6,521 bases of DNA from Actinomycetota bacterium. GTDB lineage: Bacteria > Actinomycetota > Actinomycetes > S36-B12. The DNA is taken from contig WLND01000100.1 in the NCBI GenBank assembly GCA_009726075.1, forward strand, positions 1-6,521, read 5' to 3'. Below the pieces are notes generated by a model, which was given only the letters and a program-made list of their open reading frames with translations, searched no databases and was not told where the DNA came from. The translations under genes and the position numbers were made by a program. Positions 1 through 5,621 of the stretch are shown here, piece by piece. How positions within the stretch are numbered: the first letter of the stretch is position 1; every line of letters begins with the position of its first letter.

Positions 1-1
1 C

Positions 2-526
2 CTCGGCGGCGTGGTTGAAGTGGTGGCCTACGGGCTCCCGGTCGGGCTCGGCAGCCACGTCCACTGGGACCGCCGCCTGGATTCGCGCATCGCCGCGGCC
101 CTCATGGGTATACAAGCAATCAAGGGCGTTGAGTTCGGCGCTGGATTCGCCCTCGCCGCGGTTCGTGGATCGGACGCACAGGATGAGATCATCCAGGGCG
201 TCGACGGCCTCGAGCGCACCTCGGGCAAGTCCGGTGGAACCGAGGGGGGCATGTCAACCGGCGAGCTGCTTCGCGTCCGGGCGGCAATGAAGCCGATCTC
301 GACCATTCCTCGCGCCCTTCGTACCGTTGACGTTGCGACGGGCGAGGCTGCCCCTGCAATCAACCAGCGTTCTGATGTGTGCGCCGTCCCGGCAGCGGGC
401 GTTGTCGCCGAATCCATGGTCCTGCTCACCCTTGCAGAAGCAGTCCTTGAGAAGTTCGGGGGCGACAGCGTCCTTGAGACTCGCCGCAACCTGCGCGCCT
501 ACCTCGAGAATCTGGCCATCCGTTGA
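2..526 (+). CDS. aroC: Chorismate synthase, C-terminal part (5' end outside window)
   Basis: This is the C-terminal 174 residues of chorismate synthase, which converts 5-enolpyruvylshikimate-3-phosphate to chorismate using reduced FMN. It is the last step of the shikimate pathway and is cytosolic. The reading frame is open from base 2 and ends at TGA 524-526. Family landmarks are visible in order: a VVEVVAYGLPVGLGSHV block, DRRLDSRIAAALMGIQAIKG, a Gly-rich SGGTEGGMSTG segment, RAAMKPISTIPRAL, and the RSDVCAVPAAGVVAES block followed by LEKFGGDS. The last blocks resemble actinobacterial chorismate synthases (called AroF in mycobacteria). The family is usually about 360-400 residues, so roughly half the gene is missing on the left because of the window edge. 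Its stop overlaps the aroK start in TTGA, which indicates translational coupling. The identification is very secure. Confidence 0.96.
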   Translation, partial: LGGVVEVVAYGLPVGLGSHVHWDRRLDSRIAAALMGIQAIKGVEFGAGFALAAVRGSDAQDEIIQGVDGLERTSGKSGGTEGGMSTGELLRVRAAMKPISTIPRALRTVDVATGEAAPAINQRSDVCAVPAAGVVAESMVLLTLAEAVLEKFGGDSVLETRRNLRAYLENLAIR

Positions 527-1068
527 GCCCGATCCTCGTCCTTGTGGGGGCTCCCGGGGCTGGCAAGTCGACCGCGGGCCGACGCGTCGCCGAGCACCTC
601 GGCGTCGATTTCGTCGATACCGACCACCTGGTCGAGGCGGCGGCAGGCATGTCCGTCTCCGATATCTTCGTGAACCTCGGCGAGGCCGAATTCCGCCGGA
701 TGGAAGAGCAGGCGGTAGCGGCGGCCCTCGCGGATCAATCGGGCGTGGTGGCACTCGGGGGAGGGGCCGTGCTGAGCGAGCGGACCCGAGCGGCCCTCGT
801 CGGCCATCGGGTGATCTGGCTGCGCGTTGGCATGGCCGATGCAGCCTCCCGCGTCGGCATGAATACCTCGCGCCCACTGCTCCTGGGCAACGTCCGCACG
901 AAGATGTCCAACCTCCTCGAAGCCCGCTCGCCGCTCTACGAAGAAGTGAGCACCGCGATCGTCGAGACCTCGAATCGCAAGATCAGGGAGGTCGTCGCCG
1001 ACCTCGTCTCGATCATCGAGGCGTCGGGCGCCGCGGGCAGCAACCGTGCAGGCCTCGACGATGAGTGA
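523..1068 (+). CDS. aroK: Shikimate kinase
   Basis: Shikimate kinase of 181 residues, the usual length; it phosphorylates shikimate at the 3-hydroxyl with ATP. Seen in the protein: Walker A loop GAPGAGKST at residues 9-17; the DFVDTDHLVE segment with substrate-binding Asp34; Arg58 in the EAEFRR motif; the GGGAVL Walker B-like loop at 79-84; the LID motif with Arg117 in SRPLL; and the RSPLYEEV motif with Arg135. All substrate-binding arginines expected from mycobacterial AroK have counterparts. The only start that begins right before the Walker A strand is TTG at 523, which overlaps the aroC stop in the four bases TTGA, so ribosomes finishing aroC probably reinitiate here. No good Shine-Dalgarno sequence is visible. 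The 3' end overlaps aroB by 8 bases. Confidence 0.96.
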   Translation: MSPILVLVGAPGAGKSTAGRRVAEHLGVDFVDTDHLVEAAAGMSVSDIFVNLGEAEFRRMEEQAVAAALADQSGVVALGGGAVLSERTRAALVGHRVIWLRVGMADAASRVGMNTSRPLLLGNVRTKMSNLLEARSPLYEEVSTAIVETSNRKIREVVADLVSIIEASGAAGSNRAGLDDE

Positions 1069-2161
1069 TCCGGTTCGCATCGGCGTTCGTGCAGAACACG
1101 ACTACGACGTCGTCATCGGTCGCGGGCTCGACCTCGAGCTTCCGCCACTGCTCCACGGGGCGACCCGAGTGGCGATCGTGCATCCGGCGACGATGGCCGG
1201 GCGGGCGTCCGCCGTGGCGGGCCTCCTCGGCGACCACGGGTTTGCCGTGACCCCGATTGAGATCCCCGATGCGGAGGACGCCAAGACGGCCGGAGTCCTC
1301 GCCGAGTGCTGGGCCGCCCTCGGTGAAGCGGGGTTTACGCGAAGCGATGCCATCGTCAGCCTCGGCGGGGGAGCGACGACCGATCTCGCCGGCTTCGTTG
1401 CCGCCACTTGGCTCCGCGGCATCCGGGTCGTGCACCTGCCGACGACCCTGCTGGCGATGGTCGATGCGGCTGTCGGCGGCAAGACCGGGATCAACACCGG
1501 AGCCGGCAAGAATCTCGTCGGTGCGTTCTACAGCCCGGCGGGGGTGCTCTGCGACCTTGATGCGCTGGCCACACTGCCCCGGGCTGACCTCGTTGCCGGT
1601 ATGGCCGAAGTGGTCAAGGTGGGGTTCACGTCCGACCCCTCGATTCTTCGCGATGTCCGCGCAGGCGTCGAGCGGTGCCTGGATCCACAGGGCGACCTCA
1701 TCAGCGACCTCATCCGGCGAGCCGTTCAGGTCAAGGCCGATGTCGTGAGCGGTGATTTCCGGGAGCAGTCGGCGACGGGTTCGACGAGGCGTCTGGGTCG
1801 CGAGGTGCTGAACTACGGCCATACCTTCGGCCACGCGGTCGAGCGGGTCGAGGGCTACCGGTGGCGGCATGGAGCAGCGGTGAGCGTGGGACTGATGTAC
1901 GTGTCGCAACTCGCCATGCTCGGCGGCAGGCTCACCGAGACCGATGCCGCTGAGCATCGAGACATCCTCGAACTGCTCGGCCTGCCGACTTCGTACCAGC
2001 CCGGGCGATGGCCGGAGCTGCTCGATGCGATGCAGCTCGATAAAAAGGCGCGCGGTTCGATGCTCCGCTTCGTGGTCCTCGAGGGTATCGGGCAGCCCGT
2101 GAGCTGGGAGGGTCCTGACCCAGCGCTGCTCGAGGCGGCCTACGAGGCGATCAGCCGCTAG
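1061..2161 (+). CDS. aroB: 3-dehydroquinate synthase
   Basis: 3-dehydroquinate synthase (366 residues) cyclises DAHP to 3-dehydroquinate using NAD and a divalent metal; it is the second shikimate step. The NAD-binding GGGATTDLAGF lies at residues 102-112, followed by PTTLLAMVDAAVGGKTGIN and NLVGAFYSP. The GMAEVVK motif carries metal ligand Glu183. The other ligands are His254 in NYGHTFGH and His270 in RHG, a spacing that fits the E. coli enzyme. The segment SATGSTRRLG just before the NYGHTFGH motif makes this loop somewhat longer than in E. coli. I chose ATG 1061, which overlaps the aroK stop in ATGAGTGA and puts the usual N-terminal strand right after the start. An in-frame GTG at 1046 would add five residues and cannot be excluded. 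No strong ribosome binding site is seen for either. Confidence 0.95.
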   Translation: MSDPVRIGVRAEHDYDVVIGRGLDLELPPLLHGATRVAIVHPATMAGRASAVAGLLGDHGFAVTPIEIPDAEDAKTAGVLAECWAALGEAGFTRSDAIVSLGGGATTDLAGFVAATWLRGIRVVHLPTTLLAMVDAAVGGKTGINTGAGKNLVGAFYSPAGVLCDLDALATLPRADLVAGMAEVVKVGFTSDPSILRDVRAGVERCLDPQGDLISDLIRRAVQVKADVVSGDFREQSATGSTRRLGREVLNYGHTFGHAVERVEGYRWRHGAAVSVGLMYVSQLAMLGGRLTETDAAEHRDILELLGLPTSYQPGRWPELLDAMQLDKKARGSMLRFVVLEGIGQPVSWEGPDPALLEAAYEAISR

Positions 2162-2198
2162 CTCGACAGCGATCCGGGTCGTGGCTGCCCAGTCGCAT

Positions 2199-2204
2199 TA
2201 GGCT
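2199..2204 (+). promoter_or_regulatory. Candidate -10 element for leaderless transcription of aroQ
   Basis: TAGGCT matches the actinobacterial -10 pattern TANNNT. It is followed by exactly six bases (TGCAGG) and then the ATG of aroQ at 2211. Transcription normally starts about seven bases after such a hexamer, so the predicted first nucleotide is the A of the ATG. No TTGACA-like -35 is visible at 16-18 bases upstream. It sits in the 49-base gap between aroB and aroQ, the longest break between aro genes here. This is inference from spacing; the AGG next to the ATG is too close to act as a normal ribosome binding site. Confidence 0.5.
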
Positions 2205-2210
2205 TGCAGG

Positions 2211-2642
2211 ATGTCCACGGTCTACGTCCTCAATGGCCCGAATCTCAACCGGCTCGGCACCCGTGAGCCCGGCATCTACGGCACCACCACTTTCGAGCAG
2301 CTCTCTGAGCAGTGCATCGCACGGGCAGGTGAGCTGGGCATGGACGCCGTCGTTCGCCAGACGAACGACGAGGCAGAGCTGATCGGCTGGTTGCACGAAG
2401 CCGCCGACGCCAAGGCGCCCGTGATCCTGAATCCCGCCGCATTCACCCACTACTCCTATGCCTTGCGCGATGCCTGTTCGATGCTCACGGCACCCCTGAT
2501 CGAGGTGCACCTGTCAAACCCGCTGGCGCGCGAGGAGTTTCGGCACACGTCGGTGGTCTCCGGGGTGGCGACGGGCACGATCGCCGGCTTCGGCGTTGCC
2601 TCGTATCTGCTGGCGCTCCAGGCCCTGTCCCCGGTCGAGTAG
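2211..2642 (+). CDS. aroQ: 3-dehydroquinate dehydratase, type II
   Basis: Type II (dodecameric) dehydroquinase of 143 residues, which dehydrates 3-dehydroquinate to 3-dehydroshikimate. The N-terminal signature LNGPNLNRLGTREP is at residues 7-20, with Asn11, Arg18 and catalytic Tyr23 in GIYG. The substrate-binding segment LNPAAFTHYS carries Asn74 and His80. The EVHLSNP motif carries His100, followed by the REEFRH motif with Arg107 and Arg111. These correspond to the known catalytic residues of the mycobacterial enzyme (called AroD in older mycobacterial nomenclature). The ATG at 2211 gives the standard N-terminus directly before the first beta strand. It lies 49 bases after aroB and its TAG shares one base with the pepQ GTG. 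It may have its own leaderless promoter. Confidence 0.96.
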   Translation: MSTVYVLNGPNLNRLGTREPGIYGTTTFEQLSEQCIARAGELGMDAVVRQTNDEAELIGWLHEAADAKAPVILNPAAFTHYSYALRDACSMLTAPLIEVHLSNPLAREEFRHTSVVSGVATGTIAGFGVASYLLALQALSPVE

Positions 2643-3721
2643 TGCGCATGCACGCCGAGCGCCGGGATCGCATCCGACCTCTGATCGCAGCCCACGGCCT
2701 TGACGGCCTGCTCGTGACCTCGCTGCCGAATATCCGGTACCTCTGCGGATTCAGCGGCAGCAATGCCGTGCTGTACGTGAGCGGCTCCGACGCCTTCGAC
2801 GACGTCATCGCGACCGACGGCCGCTACGCGGTTCAGGTTTCGGAGGAGTCTGGCGATCTGCCGGTGCTGCTCGATCGATCGACGGTACCGGCGCTGGCAG
2901 CCGCACTCGTGACCCACGGGATCGCCGCAGTGCTCGTCGAGGACTCGATCACGCTGCAGGTTCACTGCGAGGTTCGTGCTGCCATGCGCGAGGTTCGGGT
3001 CGAGGCAGGAATCGTGGAGCGAACGCGCATCCTCAAGGACCCTGGCGAGCTTGAGCTGCTCGGCCGGGCGTGCTCCATCACGGCCGCCTCCCTGACCCTG
3101 CTCCTCGACGAGATCCGGGTCGGATGGACGGAGATTCAATGCGCTCGACGGCTTGAGCAGATCTTCGGTGAGCTCGGGGCGGACGATCGAGCATTCGAGA
3201 CGATCGTGGGGTCAGGCCCGAATTCGGCGATTCCGCACCATCAGCCGACAGCGCGACCCCTGGGCGTCGGAGACCTCGTCGTCGTCGATGCTGGCGCCAA
3301 ATGCGCCGGCTACCACGCCGACATGACCCGAACCGTCGTCGTTGGCCGAGAACCGGAGCCATGGCAGTCGCAGATCCACCAGCATGTGCTGACGGCTCAG
3401 CAGGCCGGTATCGATGCTGCCAAGGCAGGGGCCGACGTCGCCGGTATCGACGCTGCGGCGCGCTGTGTCATCGAGGCCGCCGGTTTCGGGGCCTTCTTCG
3501 CCCACGGACTCGGCCACGGAGTCGGCCTGGAGATCCATGAGGCGCCCATGGTCGGGGCGCGTTCCGTCGGTAGGATTGATAGAGGCACTCCAATCACCAT
3601 CGAACCCGGGATCTACCTGCCCGGACAAGGTGGCGTTCGCATCGAGGACACCATCGTGGTGGAATCGGGCGGTTCACGGGTGCTCACCGTTGCCCGTCGC
3701 GACCTGCAGGTGGTCGGCTAG
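2642..3721 (+). CDS. pepQ: M24 family metallopeptidase, Xaa-Pro dipeptidase/aminopeptidase type
   Basis: A 359-residue pita-bread-fold peptidase that removes the residue before proline from peptides. The N-terminal domain (about 1-125) is the creatinase-like domain, with the typical SLPNIRYLCGFSGSNA stretch. The C-terminal catalytic domain carries all five metal ligands: Asp216 (VVVDAG), Asp227 (HADMTRT), His292 (GHGVG), Glu321 (TIEPG) and Glu335 (VRIED). It also has His200 in IPHHQP and His299 in EIHE as likely catalytic histidines, so it should be active. There is no signal peptide, so it is cytosolic. The GTG start at 2642 overlaps the aroQ stop by one base; ATG at 2648 is an alternative two codons in. 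It sits between aroQ and efp as in other actinomycetes. I cannot tell dipeptidase (PepQ) from aminopeptidase (PepP) activity from sequence. Confidence 0.9.
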   Translation: MRMHAERRDRIRPLIAAHGLDGLLVTSLPNIRYLCGFSGSNAVLYVSGSDAFDDVIATDGRYAVQVSEESGDLPVLLDRSTVPALAAALVTHGIAAVLVEDSITLQVHCEVRAAMREVRVEAGIVERTRILKDPGELELLGRACSITAASLTLLLDEIRVGWTEIQCARRLEQIFGELGADDRAFETIVGSGPNSAIPHHQPTARPLGVGDLVVVDAGAKCAGYHADMTRTVVVGREPEPWQSQIHQHVLTAQQAGIDAAKAGADVAGIDAAARCVIEAAGFGAFFAHGLGHGVGLEIHEAPMVGARSVGRIDRGTPITIEPGIYLPGQGGVRIEDTIVVESGGSRVLTVARRDLQVVG

Positions 3722-3753
3722 GGGATCCGCGGGGCGCGGCGCAGTAGCGAAGG

Positions 3754-3771
3754 GTCCGGTCCAAGCCGGAC
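3754..3771 (+). other. Stem-loop in the pepQ-efp gap
   Basis: GTCCGG (3754-3759) and CCGGAC (3766-3771) form a perfect six-pair stem with a six-base loop. It lies in the 79-base untranslated gap between pepQ and efp, 16 bases before the efp ribosome binding site. No run of T follows, so it does not look like a classical intrinsic terminator. It may be an mRNA stability or translation-modulating element, or a weak attenuator. Function is inferred only from position. Confidence 0.4.
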
Positions 3772-3787
3772 GTCACGACGAGGTTTC

Positions 3788-3793
3788 AGGAGA
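3788..3793 (+). promoter_or_regulatory. Ribosome binding site of efp
   Basis: AGGAGA lies seven bases before the GTG at 3801 and is one of the strongest Shine-Dalgarno sequences in the window. It decides the start of efp, because the same reading frame is open far upstream into pepQ. It suggests EF-P is translated independently and strongly rather than by coupling to pepQ. Confidence 0.8.
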
Positions 3794-3800
3794 TGGTGGC

Positions 3801-4364
3801 GTGGCAACGTCCAATGATTTGAAGAACGGCATCGTGCTCAACATCGACGGTCAGCTGTGGACCGTCATCGACTTCCAGCACGTGAAGCCGGGCAAGGGCG
3901 GTGCCTTCGTACGGACGAAGCTCAAGAATGTGCTGACTGGCAAGGTTGTCGAGCGAACCTTCAACGCGGGCGTGAGGGTCGAGACGGCCACCGTTGACCG
4001 CCGCGATATGCAGTACCTCTACCGCGATGGCGATGACTGGGTCTTCATGGATACGACGAACTTCGAGCAATTCCAGGTCCCGGATGCCGTCGTCGGCGAT
4101 GCGGCGAAGTTTCTCCTGGAGAACCAGGTCGCGAACGTGTCGGTGCATGAGGGACAGCCGATCATCGTCGACCTCCCCGCATCGGTGGAACTCATGCTTA
4201 CCTACACCGAGCCTGGCCTTCAGGGCGACCGATCAACGGGTGGCACCAAGCCCGCCACCCTTGAGACCGGCGCCGAGATCCAGGTGCCGTTGTTCCTCGA
4301 GTCGAACACCAAGGTGAAGGTGGACACCCGCGACGGCTCCTACCTTGGCCGAGTCAACGACTAG
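3801..4364 (+). CDS. efp: Translation elongation factor P
   Basis: EF-P (187 residues, the standard length) binds ribosomes stalled on consecutive prolines and promotes peptide bond formation. The N-terminal KOW-like domain contains the HVKPGKGGAFVRTKLKN segment, with the loop-tip lysine at residue 32. The middle and C-terminal OB domains follow, ending in the conserved TEPGLQGDRSTGGTKPATL and DGSYLGRVN signatures. The tip reads PGKGG. The well-described unmodified-lysine subfamily, common in Actinobacteria, reads PGKGP at this point. No modification gene (epmA, epmB, earP or ymfI type) is present in the window. The GTG start at 3801 is set by the AGGAGA site and matches the usual actinobacterial N-terminus MATSNDLKNG. 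nusB follows after 11 bases, so the two are probably co-transcribed. Confidence 0.97.
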   Translation: MATSNDLKNGIVLNIDGQLWTVIDFQHVKPGKGGAFVRTKLKNVLTGKVVERTFNAGVRVETATVDRRDMQYLYRDGDDWVFMDTTNFEQFQVPDAVVGDAAKFLLENQVANVSVHEGQPIIVDLPASVELMLTYTEPGLQGDRSTGGTKPATLETGAEIQVPLFLESNTKVKVDTRDGSYLGRVND

Positions 4365-4375
4365 TACCGGCTGCA

Positions 4376-4879
4376 ATGTCTGCACGAAGCAAGGCGCGCA
4401 AGCGAGCCCTCGACGTCCTCTATGAGGCCGACATGCGCGGGATATCCGCCCGTGGCGTCCTGACCTCGCAGGTTGACCGTCGAAGCGACACGGGCGACCC
4501 GGCCCTGAACGAGTACGTGACGGACCTTGTCGACGGCGTTGGTGCCCACCGGGATCACATCGACGAGCTCTTGAGCAGCTATTCGATGGGCTGGACCCTC
4601 GAGCGCATGCCCGCCGTCGACCGATCGATCCTCCGGGTCGGCTGCTACGAGATCCTCTGGCGCGACGACATCCCGGACTCGGTGGCCATCTCCGAGGCGG
4701 TCATCCTCGCGCAGGACCTTTCAACCGAGGAGTCGGCGACGTTCGTGAACGGGCTCCTCGGCCGCCTCGCCGACGTGAAGGGTCGACTGCGGATCACTCC
4801 GGACGTGATTGCGGATGATGCGCCGGGCGCTACTGGCGACTCGCCGTCCCCAGCTACTGGCGACTCGCCGTCACAGTGA
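4376..4879 (+). CDS. nusB: Transcription antitermination factor NusB
   Basis: NusB (167 residues) pairs with NusE (ribosomal protein S10) on boxA RNA to prevent premature termination in rRNA operons. The N-terminal helix reads ARKRALDVLYEADM (residues 7-20). The core has WTLERMPAVDRSILRVG at 73-89, YEILW, then ISEAVILAQ and FVNGLLGRL at 123-131, all typical of the family. NusB usually ends soon after this helix. Here a flexible tail of about 20 residues follows, including ATGDSPSPATGDSPSQ, encoded by a repeated 20-base unit. ATG 4376 is the first start after the efp stop, 11 bases away, with no clear ribosome binding site. The last 26 bases overlap the 3' end of a convergent minus-strand gene. 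In many actinomycetes pyrimidine genes follow nusB; they do not here. Confidence 0.94.
   Translation: MSARSKARKRALDVLYEADMRGISARGVLTSQVDRRSDTGDPALNEYVTDLVDGVGAHRDHIDELLSSYSMGWTLERMPAVDRSILRVGCYEILWRDDIPDSVAISEAVILAQDLSTEESATFVNGLLGRLADVKGRLRITPDVIADDAPGATGDSPSPATGDSPSQ
4829..4872. repeat. Perfect 20-bp direct repeat, 24-bp period, at the nusB 3' end
   Basis: Copies lie at 4829-4848 and 4853-4872 and are identical over 20 bases. The 24-base period keeps the nusB frame and adds eight residues per copy (ATGDSPSP then ATGDSPSQ). The second copy contains the stop codon of the minus-strand lipoprotein gene (4854-4856). The first copy carries the same trinucleotide at 4830-4832, also in that gene's frame. 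A slipped-strand duplication of the gene junction explains this layout. Confidence 0.85.
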
Positions 4880-5351
4880 CCGACGTTTCCCCGCCCGCAC
4901 CGCCAATCGTCGTCTCCACTCGGTAGCCGTTGCCGGTCGCGCCGATCACGGTCAGCCCGCCGATGGTCGACTCGCTGTCGATGACGAAGCCTGCTGCCTC
5001 GAGGGCTGCCCGGTATTGATCACGTGCGGCCTCGGGCGTTCCGGCTGACGTCCACATGGCATTGGCGTCGGCCTGCTGCACCGAGACCACCACGAGCTGG
5101 CCTCCGTCGAAGGCAGGAACGGTCGCGGGCCATGAATCCGGCAGCACGACATCGGAGCCGATGGCGAGCTCCTGGCCCTGGTCGCCCTGGACTGTGACCC
5201 CGCCCTCGTCGATCTCGACATCGCCGCCCACCGCCTCTTCGGCGATGCGCTCGGCTCCCTGCTGAATCGTGTCGCCGCAGCCGGCGATTGATGGGGCGCT
5301 CAGGACCAGTATTCCGGTCAGGGCGAGCGCACTTCGTCGTCCGTATCGCAT
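4854..5351 (-). CDS. Small secreted lipoprotein of unknown function
   Basis: I do not recognise this family. The 165-residue protein has a basic start (MRYGRR), a hydrophobic stretch (about residues 8-20) and the lipobox IAGC with Cys25, so it should be exported and lipid-anchored outside the membrane. The mature part begins with a polar helix (about 26-40), then Gly/Asp-rich strands (VEIDEGGVTVQGDQGQ). It continues with a PDSWPATVPAFDGG segment, a helix YRAALEAAGFVID, and C-terminal beta strands ending in TSVTVTASRQ. The layout suggests a small alpha/beta fold, but no catalytic motif is visible. I chose ATG 5351, which places the signal peptide correctly and has GGGGAG six bases upstream. 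An in-frame ATG at 5408 would add 19 non-signal residues. It converges on nusB with a 26-base overlap. The tRNA gene upstream lies in the same direction. Confidence 0.8.
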   Translation of the reverse strand: MRYGRRSALALTGILVLSAPSIAGCGDTIQQGAERIAEEAVGGDVEIDEGGVTVQGDQGQELAIGSDVVLPDSWPATVPAFDGGQLVVVSVQQADANAMWTSAGTPEAARDQYRAALEAAGFVIDSESTIGGLTVIGATGNGYRVETTIGGAGGETSVTVTASRQ

Positions 5352-5357
5352 AACAGT

Positions 5358-5363
5358 CTCCCC
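5358..5363 (-). promoter_or_regulatory. Ribosome binding site of the minus-strand lipoprotein
   Basis: On the minus strand GGGGAG lies six bases before the ATG at 5351. It favours this internal ATG over the upstream in-frame ATG at 5408, in agreement with where the signal peptide begins. Confidence 0.65.
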
Positions 5364-5380
5364 ACGCTGGACTGGTATCG

Positions 5381-5386
5381 ACGTTA
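5381..5386 (-). promoter_or_regulatory. Weak candidate -10 element of the lipoprotein gene
   Basis: On the minus strand TAACGT fits TANNNT and would start a transcript near 5374, giving a 23-base leader that contains the GGGGAG ribosome binding site. No -35 match is visible. The hexamer is short enough to occur by chance, so confidence is low. Confidence 0.3.
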
Positions 5387-5454
5387 GCTCTCGGAGGGTG
5401 CGCATCACGGAGTGGCTGCCAGCATTGCCCGGTCAGGATGTCGGCGAATGCGAC

Positions 5455-5498
5455 GCCGGTCGAGCCGGCCTGTGCCCGTCGCGGTGACCGTCGCGACG
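5455..5498 (-). terminator. Two hairpins downstream of the tRNA gene, possible terminator region
   Basis: Reading the minus strand away from the tRNA 3' end, the first hairpin begins six bases later. CGTCGCG and CGCGACG (between 5477 and 5498) pair perfectly over seven bases with an eight-base loop. A second, GCCGG/CCGGC with a five-base loop, lies at 5455-5469. Neither is followed by a T-run, so if they terminate transcription it is by the U-less type often suggested for high-GC actinobacteria. Position supports this; the sequence alone does not prove it. Apart from these hairpins I see nothing in 5409-5503. Confidence 0.35.
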
Positions 5499-5503
5499 CG
5501 GCG

Positions 5504-5577
5504 TGCCCCGGGTGAGATTTGAACTCACACTGGACCGAGTTTGAGTCGGCTCCCTCTGCCGGTTGGGGTACCGGGGC
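5504..5577 (-). tRNA. tRNA-Leu (anticodon CAA) with a short, five-base variable loop
   Basis: Read on the minus strand, a complete cloverleaf is visible. The acceptor stem GCCCCGG/CCGGGGC pairs seven of seven, with discriminator A at 5504. The D-arm has stem CCC/GGG and the 11-base loop CAACCGGCAGA. The anticodon stem GCCGA/TCGGT encloses loop CTCAAAC, with T33, anticodon CAA (5543-5541) and A37. The T-arm GTGAG/CTCAC encloses TTCAAAT. CAA reads the leucine codon UUG. The D-arm, with its 3-bp stem and GGCAGA, resembles bacterial tRNA-Leu, and A73 is the leucine discriminator base. However, only five bases (CCAGT) separate the anticodon and T stems, whereas leucine tRNAs normally have a long variable arm. 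The 3' CCA is not encoded. All four helices are sound, so it looks functional. The amino acid charged is inferred from the anticodon. Confidence 0.9.
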
Positions 5578-5586
5578 GTGACGATA

Positions 5587-5592
5587 AGCGTA
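5587..5592 (-). promoter_or_regulatory. Candidate -10 element of the tRNA gene
   Basis: On the minus strand TACGCT fits TANNNT. With a six-base spacer it would start transcription at about 5580, three bases before the mature tRNA 5' end at 5577. A second match, TATCGT (5581-5586), is too close to the gene to serve. No clear -35 is visible. It shares the roughly 50-bp intergenic space with the divergent pdtaR promoter. Confidence 0.45.
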
Positions 5593-5615
5593 GTGGCGGC
5601 TTTGCGGCGGCGAAC

Positions 5616-5621
5616 TATGGT
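5616..5621 (+). promoter_or_regulatory. Candidate -10 element for leaderless transcription of pdtaR
   Basis: TATGGT fits TANNNT and is followed by exactly six bases (GTGCCC) before the ATG at 5628, so the predicted transcript begins at the A of that ATG. This is the same geometry as the aroQ promoter in this window. No Shine-Dalgarno sequence precedes the ATG, as expected for a leaderless mRNA. No -35 hexamer is recognisable. It also decides the start codon of the response regulator. Confidence 0.55.

Noticed and set aside
1013..1957. Long minus-strand open frame opposite aroB
   Set aside because: It is antisense to a clearly conserved enzyme. Such frames are expected in G+C-rich coding DNA, and its protein shows no recognisable domain.
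3571..3576. TAGGAT as an internal promoter in pepQ that could drive efp
   Set aside because: It is a single hexamer inside a coding region without a -35 and more than 200 bases before efp, so a chance match is likely.
3414..3800. Open frame running upstream of efp through the 3' part of pepQ
   Set aside because: It is out of frame inside the well-supported pepQ. EF-P homology begins exactly at GTG 3801, which has its own ribosome binding site.
4870..4880. GTCAC-A-GTGAC palindrome at the nusB stop, considered as a bidirectional terminator
   Set aside because: The one-base centre cannot form an RNA loop and no T-run follows on either strand.
5352..5408. Longer N-terminus for the minus-strand lipoprotein
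   Set aside because: It would put 19 polar residues before the signal peptide, and the GGGGAG ribosome binding site lies right before ATG 5351.
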